A stretch of DNA of 49,159 nt from Alphaproteobacteria bacterium (GCA_024742605.1 JANSYC010000030.1:1-49159); one strand, 5' to 3'; positions 9,196-18,219 are shown, numbered from the stretch's first letter. The notes: a model not told the origin generated them from the letters alone. Made by a program: numbers and translations.

Positions 9196-10932
9196 TCAGA
9201 TGAGATTAGACGGCACGAAGGGAATGCGTTGGGCAAAGCTGCGCGCCCATTCAAGCGGGTAGTGTGCGATCAGGGGGCAGGACGCCCCTTCGAACCGTCC
9301 GTGAGCGACATCTTCCGCGGCACGCCGCCACAGGGCCAGGGCCGCGTCGCCCGACCGGCCGTCGTCCCGGGTCAGATGGTCGCGCAGAGCATTGGCCCAG
9401 AGCTGGCGCTGAAATCTCTCAACCCCCGATTCATTCTGCCAGAGAACGCCACACTCGGTGTCCCACTGCATGCTGCGGCCGTTCAGGTTCGCGGAACTCA
9501 CGATCGCGGTCCGCCCGTCGAAGATCGAGACCTTGGAGTGCAGATAGATGATCGCTCGGCCGGCCACGAAGCGCCTATGCTCCGTCTCCTCTGAGTACGC
9601 GGCGGGGCGGTCCTTGACCAGACAGAATGCGCCGAACCGGTCTCCAAACGCTGCCCTCAGTCGGTCGACGCCCTGGACCTGCCTCCATTCTCCATGTCTG
9701 GCATCCGCGCCGGTATTCCCATCGAAGGCGACGTCCTCCGGCGCGGCGGGAACCACCAGGATCAGGCGCAGGTCGGGCCGCGCGCCCGCTGCGCGTTCGA
9801 GTGCCGCGATGATCGGCTCGGACCGAAAGAACTGGCTCTCCAGATAGATCAGATCCGTTGCCGCGCCGATCTGATTGATATGGGCGGCCTCGATCTCGGT
9901 GATCGCCGCCTTCGGCCCGACAGCGAATGGAGATCGGGAGCGGCTGGATCGGGTCCGAAGAACCTGAAGGGTTCCATCATTGGCGGGGCCGTCGTCGTGA
10001 GAGACCGCGTATGACGGATCGGACAGTCGCGTGACCGATAGGGGGAGATCATCGCGCGGGGCGCCGAGCTGGGTCAGGCGGGCATTGAAGCGGGGCACCT
10101 CACGGTTCCAGCAGTCCTGGAAATGGCGCCGCAGATCCGCTGCGATCGGCCCCGAGCTGCGGAGGCTGACATCGTGCCAAGTCCGGTCCGAAGGCTGCGC
10201 ATGGTCCGGGTTGTCGAACCGCCGTTCGTCCACGTCCAACCCGCCGAGGATGGTCACGGCGCCGTCGAACACAGCGATCTTCTGATGATAGGTGACCGGC
10301 CACATGCGGGGCGGGGGCCAGCTGCGGATCTCAAACGCATCGCTCCTGCGGCGTCTGGACAGCATCCGCCAAAGGCCCGGAGACCGTTTCCGAAAGTCTT
10401 TCGGGTTCTGTCGGCTGCTAGTGGCCTCCGCGTGCAGGCCTTGGAGCCTCGACCATACCAGCGGCCATAGCAGCCATCGGGCCACCGGACCGAATTCGCC
10501 CTCGTGCAGTGCGGCAATGACCTGCAGGTGACCCGCCGCGCCGGCTGGCACGGACATGCGAAATGCTGCGATGTCTTCCCAGGTGCGTTGATGCAGGTCG
10601 TTGGCCATGATCGGCTCGAAGTCTGTCATCAGAATGCGGACATTGACGCCGCGGCCGACCGCGTCCGCGATCAGGTCGCGCCAAGTCTCAAGGCCTTGTG
10701 ATCGGGCCCTTTCGGTCCGCAGCTTGGTCCGCGGCGACAGGATCTTGAAACCCAGCAGGGCTTCCGTGCGCGCATCGAGAATCGCATTCTCTAGCGCGGG
10801 ATAGGCTGCGCTCGCTTCGATCAGCGGAACGGTATCGACATCTCCTCGCGGAGGAAATTTTTCAAAGGGGAGCACTTGGGACGGGCTTTCGCGCGGTAGA
10901 GGCAGGGGCGGACCGGAACCGGATCGCGACAT
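9196..10932 (-). CDS. Phospholipase D-like protein with two HKD motifs
   Basis: This 578-residue protein has two HxKxxxxD catalytic motifs: YHQKIAVFDG with H216 and K218, and LHSKVSIFDG with H465 and K467, each followed by the usual small-residue patch (GGLDVDERR and SSANLNGRSMQWDTE). Two motifs in one chain is the arrangement of phospholipases D and cardiolipin-synthase-like enzymes rather than of the small one-motif Nuc nucleases. No signal peptide is evident, so a cytosolic or membrane-associated role is likely. It is the last gene after the photolyase and DUF2256 genes, 48 bases downstream. Whether the substrate is lipid or DNA cannot be decided. Confidence 0.9.
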   Translation of the reverse strand: MSRSGSGPPLPLPRESPSQVLPFEKFPPRGDVDTVPLIEASAAYPALENAILDARTEALLGFKILSPRTKLRTERARSQGLETWRDLIADAVGRGVNVRILMTDFEPIMANDLHQRTWEDIAAFRMSVPAGAAGHLQVIAALHEGEFGPVARWLLWPLVWSRLQGLHAEATSSRQNPKDFRKRSPGLWRMLSRRRRSDAFEIRSWPPPRMWPVTYHQKIAVFDGAVTILGGLDVDERRFDNPDHAQPSDRTWHDVSLRSSGPIAADLRRHFQDCWNREVPRFNARLTQLGAPRDDLPLSVTRLSDPSYAVSHDDGPANDGTLQVLRTRSSRSRSPFAVGPKAAITEIEAAHINQIGAATDLIYLESQFFRSEPIIAALERAAGARPDLRLILVVPAAPEDVAFDGNTGADARHGEWRQVQGVDRLRAAFGDRFGAFCLVKDRPAAYSEETEHRRFVAGRAIIYLHSKVSIFDGRTAIVSSANLNGRSMQWDTECGVLWQNESGVERFQRQLWANALRDHLTRDDGRSGDAALALWRRAAEDVAHGRFEGASCPLIAHYPLEWARSFAQRIPFVPSNLI

Positions 10933-10980
10933 GCTGCCATCTTGGGTTGGGGACCGCCGGACTCAAGCCTCGCGGAGCAT

Positions 10981-11142
10981 CTATTTTGGTTCTGATTTGC
11001 GTCCGGCCGTCCGGCACCGCTGTGAGCAGTAGCGCACATGCTCCCAGTTCCGCGCCCATTTCCGGCGCCAGCTGAACGGTCGGCCGCAGGATACGCAGGT
11101 CTTGGTCGGACGCTCCGATTTGCGGACGGACTTGCCCGTCAT
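10981..11142 (-). CDS. DUF2256 zinc-ribbon-like small protein
   Basis: This small gene encodes 53 residues. It has four cysteines in two pairs, C16-x2-C19 and C39-x3-C43, with the family-typical core CGRPFSWRRKWARNWEHV between them. DUF2256 proteins are small, basic, probably zinc-binding and of unknown function, and they are often next to photolyase or cryptochrome genes. The ATG overlaps the photolyase TGA by four bases (ATGA), so translation is probably coupled. The protein is rich in Arg and Lys, which would suit nucleic-acid contact, but that is inference. Confidence 0.9.
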   Translation of the reverse strand: MTGKSVRKSERPTKTCVSCGRPFSWRRKWARNWEHVRYCSQRCRTAGRKSEPK

Positions 11143-12698
11143 CCGAAATCCAGACTCGCTTGATCGGTTTCGGCGGGTCGCCGGCGTTTCCTGGCGCGGG
11201 TGCTTGGCGCCAAGCCGCTTCGTCGGCTGCCATGCCGCTCCTGGATTGCGTCGGCGGCCTCCCGATAGGGCTGTCCCTTGCGGACCGCCCAGATCCTGGC
11301 GCGCGCGTCCCGACCGGCAACCATATGGTCGATGATCGGAGTCGGGTAATCACTGCCGATATCGAGACCGAGATCAGCCTGTTCAAGGGGGGAAAGGGTC
11401 CAGGGTTGGTGAATGGCGACGGTGGGCACGGCCTCGAGTTCCGGGACCCAGCGCCGGATGAACACCCCGTCCGGGTCCTGATCGATCCCCTGTTTGATGG
11501 GGTTGTAGATCCGGGCCGTATTGATCCCGGTGGTGCCGGACTGCATCTGGACCTGCGGCCAGTGAATACCGGGCTCGTAGTCGGTGAACAGGCGGGCGAG
11601 GTGCAGTCCCGGTTCCCGCCAGTGGTTCCAGAGCTGGTAGGAGCTGGCGGACATCAGCATCGCGCGCATCCGAAAGTTGATCCATCCTGTGGCCTGCAGC
11701 GACCGCATGCAGGCATCCAGGAAGGGCCATCCCGTTCGGCCCTCCGCCCAGGCCGCGTGCCGCATGGGGTCGAAATCCCGTATATCGGAATAGGCGGGAT
11801 GCAGGGAGGCGGTCTCGATCGACGGCTGATCCTCGAACTTTTGGATGAAATGGCAATGCCAATGCAGCCGTCCGAGGAAGGACCGCAGCGAGGCCTGCCA
11901 CATGCCGCTCGCACCGGGCGCGTCACGCAGATCCGACATGCGGCACCGGGTCGCCTGGGCCGCTTCCCGCACCGAGAGGGTGCCCCAGGCCAGGTGCGCG
12001 CTGATCCTGGAACAGGAAGCTTCCGCCGACAGCGGGCTCGACATTTCCTTTCGGTATCGCTCGCCGCGCCGATGCAGGAAGCTCTCGAGAGCGTCCAACG
12101 CCGCCACCCTTCCCCCGCGCTGGCGTTCGGGGCAGGAATGGCTGGCGAGACCGAGATCCGGCGCTGCGGGAAGCGATCCCGGGTCGATGTCTGTACCGCC
12201 TATCGCTTTGGGGCGCGGGTGTGTCGGCTCGGCCATGAACCTGTCCCAGGACCGCGCCCAGCCGTTTCGGTCCCCGAGAGCCCGGATCACCCCGGTATCT
12301 CGATATTGGGTCCATTCTACGCCTGAGGATCTCGCCCATCTGGCAACGGCCCTGTCCCGATCGTAAGTCCAAGCGGTGCCTGTCTCCTCATGGCTGGCCA
12401 GGGATGCAATGCCGAACCTCCGGTGCAGATCTGCGAGCACCTCCACCGCCGCGCCGGTTCGAACCACCAGAGGGGCGCCCAATGCAGCGAGATCCGCCCG
12501 CAGTTCGGTCAGGCATTCCGTGACAAATTCCCAATGCCGCGCGGACATGTCCGGCTGTGCCCACCAATCCGGCTCGGCGATGTAGAGCGGCAGCACGCGA
12601 CCGCCGTCTCGCAGCGCCCGCTTGGTGCTTGCTGCGAGCGGGAGATGGTCGGCGGTGCGCAGATCCCGTTTGAACCAGATGACGTGAATTGGGGCCAT
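11139..12698 (-). CDS. Photolyase/cryptochrome family flavoprotein
   Basis: This 519-residue protein has an N-terminal photolyase alpha/beta domain opening with PIHVIWFKRDLRTADHLPL, then a linker and the C-terminal FAD-binding domain. FAD-domain signatures include GRTGWPFLDACMRSLQATG, INFRMRAMLMSASSYQLWNH and DYEPGIHWPQVQMQSGTTG, followed by RIYNPIKQG. The family uses blue light and FAD to repair pyrimidine dimers or to signal. The sequence looks more like the cryptochrome-like photolyases accompanied by DUF2256 than a classic CPD class I enzyme, so the lesion repaired is uncertain. It starts an operon with DUF2256 and the phospholipase D-like gene. Confidence 0.9.
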   Translation of the reverse strand: MAPIHVIWFKRDLRTADHLPLAASTKRALRDGGRVLPLYIAEPDWWAQPDMSARHWEFVTECLTELRADLAALGAPLVVRTGAAVEVLADLHRRFGIASLASHEETGTAWTYDRDRAVARWARSSGVEWTQYRDTGVIRALGDRNGWARSWDRFMAEPTHPRPKAIGGTDIDPGSLPAAPDLGLASHSCPERQRGGRVAALDALESFLHRRGERYRKEMSSPLSAEASCSRISAHLAWGTLSVREAAQATRCRMSDLRDAPGASGMWQASLRSFLGRLHWHCHFIQKFEDQPSIETASLHPAYSDIRDFDPMRHAAWAEGRTGWPFLDACMRSLQATGWINFRMRAMLMSASSYQLWNHWREPGLHLARLFTDYEPGIHWPQVQMQSGTTGINTARIYNPIKQGIDQDPDGVFIRRWVPELEAVPTVAIHQPWTLSPLEQADLGLDIGSDYPTPIIDHMVAGRDARARIWAVRKGQPYREAADAIQERHGSRRSGLAPSTRARKRRRPAETDQASLDFG

Positions 12699-12738
12699 CC
12701 CTCAGACTTAGGGCCCGTTGGGGAGTTGGACAGAGGCG

Positions 12739-12770
12739 TAGGACCGAACATCCTGACTGCTTCGGTCCTA
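12739..12770. promoter_or_regulatory. Perfect 10-bp inverted repeat between photolyase and regulator
   Basis: TAGGACCGAA and TTCGGTCCTA form a perfect inverted repeat with a 12-base spacer, placing the arm centres 22 bases (two helical turns) apart. It is in the 141-base divergent region between the photolyase and the SufR-like regulator. This is the geometry expected of an operator for a dimeric helix-turn-helix protein, and autoregulation by the neighbour is plausible. Confidence 0.55.
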
Positions 12771-12839
12771 TGGGGATGGACCCGGGTTAAACCAACAATG
12801 GGCTTGCATAATCGTCGGTGTGTCCCGTATTCAGAGGAC

Positions 12840-13478
12840 ATGGTGGATACGACAGCCGACCGCATTCTGTTCCGCATCAAGACACGGGGCGCGCAGACCA
12901 GTGCGGATCTCGCGACCGCCTTTTCCGTGACCACCGAGGCTGTGCGGCAACTTCTGGTGAAGCTAGAAGGCGAGGGGCTGGTTTCCGCCGAGGACCGCAA
13001 GGCGGGGCGGGGGCGGCCGAAACGGCTCTGGCACATGACTGCGGCGGGCCATGCGCGGTTTCCCGACCGGCATTCGGATCTGAGCCTGGGTTTGATCCAG
13101 GCGGTGCGGGCCGAGTTCGGTGAGGCCGGGCTCGACCGGCTGATCCAGCGTCGGGAGGCCGATCAACTTGCCGGATATCGCGCGGCGGTGACTGGGGCCG
13201 CGTCGCTGTCCGAGCGGGTGGCGGCCTTGGCTGAAATCCGCGATCGCGAGGGCTACATGGCCGAAAGCCGCCAGGAACCGGACGGTAGCCTTATCCTGAT
13301 CGAGAATCACTGTCCGATCTGTGCGGCGGCGACCAGCTGCCAAAATCTTTGCCGTTCCGAGTTGCAGATCTTTCGGGAGGTGCTTGGGGCCGACGTGACG
13401 GTCGAGCGCACAGATCACATGGTCGCCGGTGCCCGCAGATGCGCCTATCGGATCGAGCCGGTTCAGCCTGCCGGATGA
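12840..13478 (+). CDS. SufR-like transcriptional regulator with C-terminal cysteine cluster
   Basis: This 212-residue regulator has an N-terminal winged helix-turn-helix (about residues 3-60: ILFRIKTRGAQTSADLATAF, then VTTEAVRQLLVKLEGEGLV and a basic RKAGRGRPKRLW wing). The C-terminal domain carries C158-x2-C161-x5-C167-x3-C171 in HCPICAAATSCQNLC, and another Cys in RRCAYRI. SufR-type DeoR/ArsR proteins use such cysteines to bind an Fe-S cluster and sense iron, oxygen or NO. No suf genes are nearby. The likely targets are itself and the divergent photolyase operon. Its end overlaps the convergent MFS gene by 16 bases. Confidence 0.8.
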   Translation: MVDTTADRILFRIKTRGAQTSADLATAFSVTTEAVRQLLVKLEGEGLVSAEDRKAGRGRPKRLWHMTAAGHARFPDRHSDLSLGLIQAVRAEFGEAGLDRLIQRREADQLAGYRAAVTGAASLSERVAALAEIRDREGYMAESRQEPDGSLILIENHCPICAAATSCQNLCRSELQIFREVLGADVTVERTDHMVAGARRCAYRIEPVQPAG

Positions 13479-14896
13479 TCGGCCGCCTTGCGGTCGGAAG
13501 CGCTTGTGCTTAACCCGTTGATCGCAGCCCCGAGAATTGCCAGACCCACGGCGGGCAGAAGGCCCAGATAGGTCCAGCGGGCGGCTGTGGCGATCACCTC
13601 AATTGGCGGCTGCCCCGTCAGCCCGACCCGGTCCGCGATCACCCCGACGGCGGCGGCCCCGAATGCCATCCCGAGCGCCTGTGACGTGGGCACGACGGCG
13701 GTGACCCGGTCCCTGTCGGCTTCGCCAGCCGCCTCGAAGACCCGCTTGGCCACATGACCCCAGGCGGTGCCGATTCCGAATCCAAGCACAGCGATTGACC
13801 CGATGGCGAGCCAGAACGGTCCGGCTGGCAGGAACAGCGTCACCCCGACGCACCCGACCGCTGTCAGCAGCGGACCGACGACGATCGCGGTTCTGGCGCG
13901 GGTGCCGATCAGGCCGGAGAGCGTGATGGCGGCAGACGTCCAAAGCAGAGACTGCACCGTGACGGTGTAACCGGCCACCAGCGGCGGAGTGTCGTGCAGC
14001 ATGCGGAGGAAGTATGGGCCGTAGACTCCGGTTGCCACGGTTCCAGCCGAGACGAAGAAGAAAAACATCACCCCACCGCCGAGAATCGTGGTCGGCCGGA
14101 ACATGTCGCGCGGGAACAGGGGGGTCTCGCTCCGACGTTCCCAGGAAATCGCCAGGATGAGCAACGCGGCTGCGGATGCGGCGCAGGCCAGGTCGACGGC
14201 GTCGGATTGGCCTTTGCCGGTGGCGCCGACCAGAAGCGCTGCAGCGCCGATCAAGCTCAGCCGAAAGACCGGGGCCAGGCCGCCGGTGGCGTGGGAGCCT
14301 TCATTGTTTTTCACGGTGCGCAGAATCAGAACCTGAAAAATCACGCAGACCGGCAGCATCGCGTAAAAGCCCCAGCGCCAGTCGTTGAACTCCGCGAAGA
14401 TGCCGCCAACCAGCGGTCCGGTCAGAGCGGCAACGCCCCAGACGCTCGAGATCGTCGCGAACAGCCGTGCCCAGCTTTTCGGAGGATACAGGTCGCGGAT
14501 CAGACCGTGGCTGTTCGCCATCAGAAGGCCGGACCCGAGCCCTTGGATCACCCGGGCGACCAGCAGCCATTCCATGGTCGGCGCGAGGCCAATCCCGGCA
14601 GTGCCGAGCGCGAAGCCCCAGAGCGAGACCGTCAGCGCCTTCCTCGCACCGACCCGGCTGCGGACGATGCCGCCCGCCGCCGAGGACACGATCGAGGCGA
14701 CCACGTACAGGGTGGTCGCCCAGGACAGCAGCGACAGCCCGCCGATATCCTCGACCACGCTCGGCGCGAGGCTCGAGAAAATGAAGAAATTGACCGCGTG
14801 CAGCGATATCCCGAGGCCCAGCGTCAAGGTTGCCAGCCGATACCGGCGACCGACCAATTCAGCCCAGCTCAGGAGGCGGTCGTCGTCGGCGGTCAC
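13463..14896 (-). CDS. MFS transporter, multidrug efflux type
   Basis: This 477-residue inner-membrane protein has about 12-14 hydrophobic helices. The family motif between helices 2 and 3 appears as GGIVRSRVGARKALTVSL, and motif C-like glycine-rich segments occur at VIQGLGSGLLMANS and VAALTGPLVGGIFAEF. It resembles the EmrB/QacA drug:proton antiporters. The GTG start has AAGGA seven bases upstream. It lies just below the GNAT gene on the same strand but appears to have its own promoter with an embedded palindrome. The substrate is unknown. It overlaps the convergent regulator gene at its 3' end. Confidence 0.88.
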   Translation of the reverse strand: MTADDDRLLSWAELVGRRYRLATLTLGLGISLHAVNFFIFSSLAPSVVEDIGGLSLLSWATTLYVVASIVSSAAGGIVRSRVGARKALTVSLWGFALGTAGIGLAPTMEWLLVARVIQGLGSGLLMANSHGLIRDLYPPKSWARLFATISSVWGVAALTGPLVGGIFAEFNDWRWGFYAMLPVCVIFQVLILRTVKNNEGSHATGGLAPVFRLSLIGAAALLVGATGKGQSDAVDLACAASAAALLILAISWERRSETPLFPRDMFRPTTILGGGVMFFFFVSAGTVATGVYGPYFLRMLHDTPPLVAGYTVTVQSLLWTSAAITLSGLIGTRARTAIVVGPLLTAVGCVGVTLFLPAGPFWLAIGSIAVLGFGIGTAWGHVAKRVFEAAGEADRDRVTAVVPTSQALGMAFGAAAVGVIADRVGLTGQPPIEVIATAARWTYLGLLPAVGLAILGAAINGLSTSASDRKAADHPAG

Positions 14897-14926
14897 GGAA
14901 CATTCCTTTTACACAAGTTCATGCTT

Positions 14927-14955
14927 GCAATAAGCGGCATGATGCCGCCTGTCAA
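14927..14955 (-). promoter_or_regulatory. MFS gene promoter with a palindrome filling its spacer
   Basis: On the - strand TTGACA (14950-14955) is followed after 17 bases by TATTGC (14927-14932). The spacer holds the perfect palindrome GCGGCATCATGCCGC (14934-14948). This is the position for a repressor operator. The -35 box overlaps the GNAT stop codon. The -10 match is weak (3 of 6). The palindrome followed by TTATT could instead be a terminator for the GNAT gene. Confidence 0.5.
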
Positions 14956-15395
14956 AGCCGCTTCTCGAAAAAAAGCCGGTCGTGCCCGAGAGGGTAATCC
15001 TTGATCCGCCCGCATTCGACGAAGCCATGACGGGGGTAGAAGTCGGGCCCCTGGAACGCGTAGGTGTCCAGCCAGATGCCGATGCAGTCAAGGGCCCGCG
15101 CCAGTTTCTCAGCCCGTTCCAGAAGCCCTCCTCCGAGTCCTTTGCGTCGATGCTCCGGATGGATCGCCAGCAGTTTTATGTACATCCAGCGGTAATTGAC
15201 CAGTCCGGTCAGAATGCCGGCCTCGTCCTCGCCGATGCGGGCGACCAAGGCGAAATCTTCGGCCTTGAACGGGTAACCGGACTCAATCGCATGCGCATCC
15301 AACCACGCCAGCGCCTGATCCATCGCAGCGGTGATGCTGGGATTCCCCTCGGCCTCGTCTCGGCCCATCCGGATGGCATAGCTCGGCTCGGACAC
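14952..15395 (-). CDS. GNAT family N-acetyltransferase
   Basis: This 147-residue protein has the GNAT fold. The acetyl-CoA-binding motif A is visible as YIKLLAIHPEHRRKGLGGGLLERAEKLA, with the RRKGLGGG loop. Motif B follows as DTYAFQGPDFYPRHGFVECG, and the C-terminus is DRLFFEKRL. Such enzymes transfer an acetyl group to an amine of a small molecule, antibiotic or protein; the acceptor is unknown. It lies 23 bases beyond cysNC on the same strand and so may be read as the third gene of the sulfate-activation transcript. Confidence 0.88.
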   Translation of the reverse strand: MSEPSYAIRMGRDEAEGNPSITAAMDQALAWLDAHAIESGYPFKAEDFALVARIGEDEAGILTGLVNYRWMYIKLLAIHPEHRRKGLGGGLLERAEKLARALDCIGIWLDTYAFQGPDFYPRHGFVECGRIKDYPLGHDRLFFEKRL

Positions 15396-15418
15396 GGCAG
15401 GGACTCCCCAAATGCTGG

Positions 15419-17308
15419 CTAGACCTTCAGCGAGAAGTGCGCGTCCACATATCGCAGCAATTGCTCGGTCGATTCCGCCAGCGACTGGGTGCCGGTCTCG
15501 ACCTCCAGTTCCGCTCCGGTCGGCTCCTCGTAAGGGGCGGAGATGCCGGTGAACTCAGCGATCTCGCCTTTCCGCGCCTTCTCGTACAGACCCTTCGGAT
15601 CGCGGGTCTCGCAAACCGCCAGATTAGCCTTCAGATAGACCTCGTGGAACAGGTCGGGGGCGACCGCGCGGGCCCGGTCCCTGTCCTCGCGGTAGGGCGA
15701 GATGAAGGCGGTAATCACAAGCACGCCGGCGCGGGCGAACAGGGCGGCAACCTCGCCGACACGCCGGATGTTCTCCGCACGGTCTTCAGGTGAGAATCCG
15801 AGATCGGCCGAAAGTCCGAAGCGGATGTTGTCACCGTCCAGCACATAGGCCTGCCAGCCGCGCCGGAACAGCTGATGCTCAAGTTCCAGGGCCAAGGTGG
15901 ACTTGCCGGAGCCGCTCAGCCCGGTCAGCCACAGAATCCCGGACTTGTGGTTGTTGGCCTGCCAGCGGGCATCGGTGTCGACCCGGTGCTCGACCGCGAA
16001 GATGTTCTGAGACGTCGGTGCCTGGCGCTTGCGCTGATCCGGGAAGCCGTCCATCGACACCAGACCGCCGCCGGCCATGTCGTAGCCGTCGATCAGCACA
16101 AATCGGCCGAGCCGAGGGTTGTCCTTGAACTCGTCGAGGGCGAGCACCGCGCGGGCCCGGAACACGACCTCCCCCACCTCGTTCCGCTCGATCCGTTCGG
16201 CGGGTTTGTCCGTCAGGTCCTCGACATTGATGACCTTCTCGATCGCCTGCACCTCGACCGCATGCTCCATGGTCGCAAGCTTCAGCTTGTAGCGGCGGCC
16301 GACCTCAAGCGGGGCGCGTCCCAGCCAGAAGATCCGGGCGCGGAACACATTGGTCTCGACCGGCGCGTCCTCGACATGGCTCACCACATGGCCGCGTTCC
16401 ACGAAGATCTGGTCGTCCAGCGTGATGCCGATCGACTGTCCCGCGGACGCGGTGACCAGCGGCGCCGGGGTCGACCAGGTTTCGATCGTCTGGACCTTGG
16501 CGCGGGCGTTGCTGGGGCTGATCATCAGGGTGTCACCGACACTGATCTTGCCGCTTTCGATCCGTCCGGCGAGGATCCGTCGCTCGTCGAATTTGTAGAC
16601 GTCCTGAATCGGGAACCGCAGGGGCAACTCGACCGGCAGCGGCTTCGGGTCGGTTGCGTCCAGTGCGTCGATCAGGCTCGAGCCCTTGAACCAGGGCATG
16701 TTGTCCGACAGCTGGGCCAGACCGTCGCCATGGCGCGCAGAGACCGGCAACACATGGGCGGGCACGATCCCCATGCCGGACAGATAGTCGGTGACCTCGC
16801 GCTCCAGTTCATGGAACCGCGCCTCGTCGTGATCGACCAGGTCCATCTTGTTGACGCAGACGATGACCTTTTCGAGGCCCAGCAGATGCAGAATGTAGCC
16901 GTGGCGTCGGGTCTGCTCGCGCACCCCCTCCTTGGCGTCGACCACCAGGATGGCGGCGTCGGCCGATGCGGCGCCGGACACCATATTCTTCAGGAATTCC
17001 TTATGCCCCGGCGCGTCGATGATCACGTAGGGGCGCCGTGGCGTCTTGAAGAAGATCTGGGTGGTGTCGATGGTGATGCCCTGGTCGCGCTCGGCCTGGA
17101 GCGCGTCCAGCACGAAGGCCCATTCCATAGGCATGCCGCGCCGTTCCGACATGGCCTTGACCGCCTCGACCTTGCCGTCGGGCAGAGATCCGGTGTCGTG
17201 CAGCATGCGGCCGATCAGTGTCGACTTGCCGTGATCCACATGGCCGACGATCACCAGCTTCAGCGGCGGAATATCGGTCACGGCGATTTCAGGATTCAGG
17301 GTTTCCAT
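15419..17308 (-). CDS. cysNC: Bifunctional sulfate adenylyltransferase subunit 1 / APS kinase
   Basis: The N-terminal CysN part is a GTPase that drives formation of adenylyl sulfate with CysD; the C-terminal CysC part phosphorylates it to PAPS. The 629 residues contain the GTPase motifs GHVDHGKS (22-29), DAPGH (98-102) and NKMD (153-156), beta-barrel domains, then the kinase with GLSGSGKS (463-470, K469), [16 protein letters not shown] and [11 protein letters not shown]. The fused form is common in alphaproteobacteria, including NodQ. It begins 10 bases after cysD. PAPS could feed sulfate reduction or sulfation; no reductase is seen in this window. Confidence 0.96.
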   Translation of the reverse strand: METLNPEIAVTDIPPLKLVIVGHVDHGKSTLIGRMLHDTGSLPDGKVEAVKAMSERRGMPMEWAFVLDALQAERDQGITIDTTQIFFKTPRRPYVIIDAPGHKEFLKNMVSGAASADAAILVVDAKEGVREQTRRHGYILHLLGLEKVIVCVNKMDLVDHDEARFHELEREVTDYLSGMGIVPAHVLPVSARHGDGLAQLSDNMPWFKGSSLIDALDATDPKPLPVELPLRFPIQDVYKFDERRILAGRIESGKISVGDTLMISPSNARAKVQTIETWSTPAPLVTASAGQSIGITLDDQIFVERGHVVSHVEDAPVETNVFRARIFWLGRAPLEVGRRYKLKLATMEHAVEVQAIEKVINVEDLTDKPAERIERNEVGEVVFRARAVLALDEFKDNPRLGRFVLIDGYDMAGGGLVSMDGFPDQRKRQAPTSQNIFAVEHRVDTDARWQANNHKSGILWLTGLSGSGKSTLALELEHQLFRRGWQAYVLDGDNIRFGLSADLGFSPEDRAENIRRVGEVAALFARAGVLVITAFISPYREDRDRARAVAPDLFHEVYLKANLAVCETRDPKGLYEKARKGEIAEFTGISAPYEEPTGAELEVETGTQSLAESTEQLLRYVDAHFSLKV

Positions 17309-17318
17309 GGCGCCGTCC

Positions 17319-18113
17319 TCACATATATCCGGCGGAGCGCAGGCGCTCGAAGGCGTCTTCGCTCTCGTGGTCCATGGCCCGGCCGGTCCGCTCGGCGACT
17401 TTCGTCTCGCGGAGTTCGGCGATTATCTTCTCCAGCGTGTCCGCCTCGCTGTCCACCGGATAGGTGATGTCGACATCACCGAGCGAGCGGTAGCGCTTTC
17501 CGTTCTTCGCGAAATAGAGATCGACCACCGGAATGCCCTCGCGCTGGATGTAGAGCCAGATGTCGAGCTCGGTCCAATGCAGCAGAGGGTGAACGCGGAT
17601 ATGGGTTCCTGGCGCGAAATCGGTTTTGAACTGGTCCCAGAACTCCGGCGGCTGGTCGCGGAAATCCCATTGCGCGTTCTCGCCGCGCGGGCTGAACACC
17701 CGCTCCTTGGCGCGGGTCGCTTCCTCGTCGCGCCGGATACCGGCGATCACCGCCTGCATGTCGAGCTCGGCGATCAGCCGCTTCAGCCCCTCGGTCTTGC
17801 GGGCCGCCGACCGGCCGGCCGGCGGCAGGGTCGGGTCGATCTCCTCGAGCGGCGGGCAGTCGCGGACGATCAGATTGATGCCCCACTCGTCCTTGTAGCG
17901 CTTCTGAAACGCGTACATTTCCGGGAACTTCTTACCGGTATCGCAGAACAGGGTGGGGAAGGGCACATGCCCGAAAAACGCCTTGCGGGCGAGCCACAGC
18001 ATCACGTTCGAGTCCTTGCCCAGGGACCAGAGGATCCCCAGTCGATCGAACTTGTTGAACGCTTCACGGAAGATATAGACGCTCTGCGCTTCGAGCGCGT
18101 CCAGATGGTTCAT
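17319..18113 (-). CDS. cysD: Sulfate adenylyltransferase subunit 2
   Basis: CysD is the catalytic subunit that joins sulfate and ATP into APS, driven by GTP hydrolysis in CysN. The product has 264 residues. The PP-loop motif is SLGKDS (30-35). Other landmarks are [35 protein letters not shown], and the C-terminal [21 protein letters not shown] at 18113 is chosen because it fits the family N-terminus ([17 protein letters not shown]) and lies about 28 bases below the predicted transcription start of a strong upstream promoter. It is the first gene of the cysD-cysNC operon. Confidence 0.95.
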   Translation of the reverse strand: MNHLDALEAQSVYIFREAFNKFDRLGILWSLGKDSNVMLWLARKAFFGHVPFPTLFCDTGKKFPEMYAFQKRYKDEWGINLIVRDCPPLEEIDPTLPPAGRSAARKTEGLKRLIAELDMQAVIAGIRRDEEATRAKERVFSPRGENAQWDFRDQPPEFWDQFKTDFAPGTHIRVHPLLHWTELDIWLYIQREGIPVVDLYFAKNGKRYRSLGDVDITYPVDSEADTLEKIIAELRETKVAERTGRAMDHESEDAFERLRSAGYM

Positions 18114-18147
18114 GACCCGCTGATTCCCTAGCTTGCAAACTCGCGCG

Positions 18148-18176
18148 GGTATACGGACGCGCGGCTCGGGTGTCAA
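18148..18176 (-). promoter_or_regulatory. Sigma-70-type promoter of cysD
   Basis: On the - strand, a perfect TTGACA -35 box (18171-18176) is separated by 17 bases from TATACC (18148-18153). The predicted start of transcription is about 28 bases before the cysD ATG. It is the best match to the housekeeping consensus that I found in the window. Confidence 0.7.
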
Positions 18177-18179
18177 AGG

Positions 18180-18213
18180 AAGACCGCCCGGCACACGACA
18201 AGCGAACGGTCTT
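18180..18213 (-). terminator. Hairpin terminator after dctM
   Basis: On the - strand AAGACCG pairs with CGGTCTT across a 20-base loop, seven bases after the dctM stop. The sequence then runs CCTTTG, a weakly T-rich tail. It sits between dctM and the cysD promoter, which is where an end of transcription is expected. Confidence 0.5.
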
Positions 18214-18219
18214 TCGGGC

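Noticed and set aside
15875-17467. Open frame of 530 codons on the + strand opposite cysNC
   Set aside because: It is antisense to a gene with all CysN and CysC motifs and has a composition rich in Asp, His, Gln and Arg typical of reversed GC-rich coding DNA.
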